A stretch of 42,241 nucleotides of DNA from Acidimicrobiia bacterium (lineage in GTDB: Bacteria > Actinomycetota > Acidimicrobiia > IMCC26256 > DASPTH01). The first letter of the stretch is position 1, and each line of letters starts with the position of its first letter. Shown here piece after piece: positions 40,342-42,241 of this stretch. The notes under the pieces were generated by a model that saw only the letters and a program-made list of their open reading frames with translations, did no database searches and was not told the origin of the DNA. Position numbers and translations under genes: made by a program. The stretch covers positions 45,870-88,110 of the forward strand of contig JBBDHW010000019.1 in the NCBI GenBank assembly GCA_040880805.1. The letters are read 5' to 3'.

Positions 40342-42241
40342 GTGGTCGACCTGCCTACCGGCACCGTCACGTTTCTCTTCACCGACCTCGAGGGTTCGAC
40401 GCGCCTCTGGGAGGAACATCCCGAGGCGATGAAGGACGCGCTTGCGCGTCACGACGCGATCCTCGACCATGCGGTGGACACCCACGACGGGCATGTCGTG
40501 AAGCGCACCGGCGACGGCGTGCACGCGGTCTTCGCAACCGCGGACAGCGGCGTGCGTGCGGCAACCGACGCGCAACGTGCGCTCGCCGGGGAGGAGTGGG
40601 GACAAACCGGTCCACTCCGTATTCGGATGGGTCTGCACAGCGGCGCCGCGCAGCTCCGCGACGGCGACTACTTCGGATCGGTCACCAACCGGGCCGCGCG
40701 TCTCATGGCCGTCGCACACGGCGGTCAGGTCGTGGTGTCGCACACCACGGCGGAACTCGCGGGCGACGCGCTCGTCGACATGACGTTCCTCGACCTCGGT
40801 GAGCACCGCCTCCGCGACCTCGAACGACCCGAACGCGTGCTGCAGGTCTGCCACGAGGATCTCGAACGCGAGTTCGCGCCGTTACGATCGCTCGACGCGT
40901 TCCCGAGCAACCTACCGCTCCAGACCACCGGCTTCGTCGGGCGCGAGCGCGAGGTCGCCGACGTCGCGAGCGCGCTCGCCAACGCTCGGGTCGTGACGCT
41001 CACCGGAGTCGGCGGCGTGGGGAAGACGCGGCTCGCGACGCAGGTCGCAGCCGACGTGCTCCCGCGCTACCGCGACGGCGCGTGGCTGTGCGAGCTCGCG
41101 TCCGTCGCGGAGCCGGAGGTAATTCCCGAAGCGCTCGCCGCCGGGCTCGGCGTCCAGCCCCGCATGGGTCAGACCCTCGACGAGACCGTGCTCGACTTCC
41201 TGCGCTCGAAGGAGCTGCTGCTGGTCCTCGACAACTGCGAGCACCTGCTGGATTCGGTCGCGCTGCTCGTCGATCGCGTCGTGCACACGGCCGCACGAGT
41301 CACGGTGCTCGCGACGAGTCGGGAGGGTCTCGCGCTGTCCGGCGAGCGCATGATCGCGCTGCCGTCGCTCGGCCTCACCGATGACGCCGTCACGCTGTTC
41401 GCCGAGCGTGCAGCAGAGGCGCGGGCGGACTTCGCGCTCACGACCGAGAACGAAACCGCCGTCGCGCAGATCTGCGCGCGCCTCGACGGAATACCGCTCG
41501 CCATCGAACTCGCCGCGGCCAGGGTCCAGGCGATGACCCCGGCCGAGATCGCGGCGCGCCTCGACGACCAGTTCCGCCTGCTTTCGAGTGGGCGCCGCAC
41601 CGCGGTGGAACGGCACCAGACGCTTCGGCGCGCCATCGACTGGTCGTACGAGCTGCTCACCAACGTCGAGCGTCGCGTGTTACAGCGTCTTTCCGTCTTC
41701 GCGGGCGGGTGCACACTCGACGCGGTTGAAGCCGTCGTGACGGGCGATGACATCGACGCGCTGGACGCGCTCGATCATCTCGCCGCCCTTGTGCGTCGGT
41801 CGCTGGTCGTGGCCGACCAAGTCGGAGAGCAGACCCGGTACCGACTCCTCGAGACGATCCGGCAGTACGCGCAGGACAGGCTCGAAGAATCGGGCGAGAC
41901 TGACATCGTCGGACGGCGACATGCCGGGCACTACACCGCGCTGGCCGAGGAGGCCGGGCCGCACCTCAGAGCGGCCGACCAACTCGCATCGATCGCGCGG
42001 CTCTCGCCGGAACTCGACAACCTGCGCACCGCGCTCTCGTGGGCCCTCGACCACGATGAACTCGACCTCGCGCTACCGCTCATCCTCGCGGTCTGCGTGA
42101 ACGGGATCGACGTCGGTTATCTCGCGCTCGCGTGGGCCGAGCTGGCAGCAGTCGCGCCGGGCGTCGACGAGCATCCACTCGGGCCGGCGCTGCTCGCGCA
42201 GGCGGCGTGGAGCGCGGTCATGGGGGGGGGGGGGGGGGGGG
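40342..42241 (+). CDS. Class III nucleotidyl cyclase-STAND ATPase regulator (3' end missing)
   Basis: The frame starts at the GTG at 40342 and is open to the end of the window, about 630 residues. Residues 1-165 are a class III cyclase domain: FLFTDLEGSTRLW (first metal Asp), VKRTGDGVHAVF (second Asp) and YFGSVTNRAARLMAVAHGGQ with the Asn/Arg pair. Residues from about 195 are a STAND/NB-ARC-like ATPase with the P-loop TLTGVGGVGKTRLA, LLLVLDNCEHLLD and TVLATSREGLALSGE, then GIPLAIELAAARV and a winged-helix region, and finally TPR-like helices (ELDNLRTALSWAL). Such proteins are signal-responsive regulators; cyclase activity is plausible from the residues. The last codons are poly-G and unreliable. 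Confidence 0.9.
   Translation, partial: MVDLPTGTVTFLFTDLEGSTRLWEEHPEAMKDALARHDAILDHAVDTHDGHVVKRTGDGVHAVFATADSGVRAATDAQRALAGEEWGQTGPLRIRMGLHSGAAQLRDGDYFGSVTNRAARLMAVAHGGQVVVSHTTAELAGDALVDMTFLDLGEHRLRDLERPERVLQVCHEDLEREFAPLRSLDAFPSNLPLQTTGFVGREREVADVASALANARVVTLTGVGGVGKTRLATQVAADVLPRYRDGAWLCELASVAEPEVIPEALAAGLGVQPRMGQTLDETVLDFLRSKELLLVLDNCEHLLDSVALLVDRVVHTAARVTVLATSREGLALSGERMIALPSLGLTDDAVTLFAERAAEARADFALTTENETAVAQICARLDGIPLAIELAAARVQAMTPAEIAARLDDQFRLLSSGRRTAVERHQTLRRAIDWSYELLTNVERRVLQRLSVFAGGCTLDAVEAVVTGDDIDALDALDHLAALVRRSLVVADQVGEQTRYRLLETIRQYAQDRLEESGETDIVGRRHAGHYTALAEEAGPHLRAADQLASIARLSPELDNLRTALSWALDHDELDLALPLILAVCVNGIDVGYLALAWAELAAVAPGVDEHPLGPALLAQAAWSAVMGGGGGG
42222..42241 (+). other. 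Terminal 20-base poly-G run, probable artefact
   Basis: The window ends in twenty consecutive G's inside the cyclase-STAND frame. Dark-cycle base calls in two-colour sequencing give exactly this at read ends, so the true sequence after about 42221 is probably unknown. Confidence 0.8.

Overview
The window is about 42 kb of very GC-rich, densely coded bacterial chromosome that looks like an actinobacterium, most likely an uncultured member of the class Acidimicrobiia. That placement is an inference. It rests on the base composition, the menaquinone pathway, a PASTA-domain Ser/Thr kinase, a mycothiol-type DinB/MDMPI enzyme, an AbiEi/DUF559 nuclease, class III cyclase-STAND regulators and a large share of apparently leaderless genes. 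I see no phage, IS element, CRISPR array, tRNA or rRNA. No gene-free stretch exceeds 300 bases; the longest is 36685-36944.

Layout. Positions 1-3836 (minus strand) hold an acyl-CoA/redox block: flavin reductase (cut by the window edge), crotonase, an oddly arranged CaiB/BaiF protein, a second crotonase and an aldo/keto reductase. Positions 3970-5576 (plus) hold another crotonase and a VTT-like membrane protein. Positions 5648-13980 form a menaquinone island: a tandem-HTH MerR regulator, menG and menF (plus); an ArsR-like repressor with a small ABM-like partner (minus); menD (minus), menH (plus), then menC, menA and menB (minus). menE and a DHNA-CoA thioesterase are not in the window. Positions 14076-19407 hold a lone NuoF-like flavoprotein, a DinB/MDMPI protein, a LigD-type DNA ligase, a short GNAT acetyltransferase and an amidase. 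Positions 19461-23698 hold a membrane PAS-GAF-GGDEF-EAL protein, a small coiled-coil protein and plsY. Positions 23746-29886 (minus) hold the branched-chain amino-acid genes ilvC, ilvN, ilvB, an Fpg-like glycosylase and ilvD. Positions 29911-33022 hold a beta-propeller protein, an aldolase-II fusion and an AbiEi/DUF559 nuclease bracketed by palindromic repeats. Positions 33052-36250 (minus) hold gatB, gatA and gatC. The remainder holds an SCP2 protein, a PknB-like kinase, a small membrane protein, a zinc alcohol dehydrogenase and a cyclase-STAND regulator that runs into a terminal poly-G run.

Regulation visible in the DNA. The ilvB leader encodes the peptide MTVLTGILVVM, followed by a strong hairpin and six U's, which is a classical attenuator. 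A perfect inverted repeat overlaps the promoter of the ArsR operon. A palindrome fills the -35/-10 spacer of the merR promoter and a related site lies before menB. A TGTGA-N6-TCACA site precedes the NuoF-like gene. Sixteen starts are preceded by TANNNT (or a near match) at 6-8 nt, consistent with leaderless mRNAs, and three divergent gene pairs have -10 boxes that share one TA step.

The most unusual signals are the nuclease gene whose two ends lie inside a pair of 44-bp palindromic repeats, a family of intergenic palindromes whose stems differ by compensating changes, the bidirectional shared-TA promoters, and the CaiB protein with its halves in swapped order.
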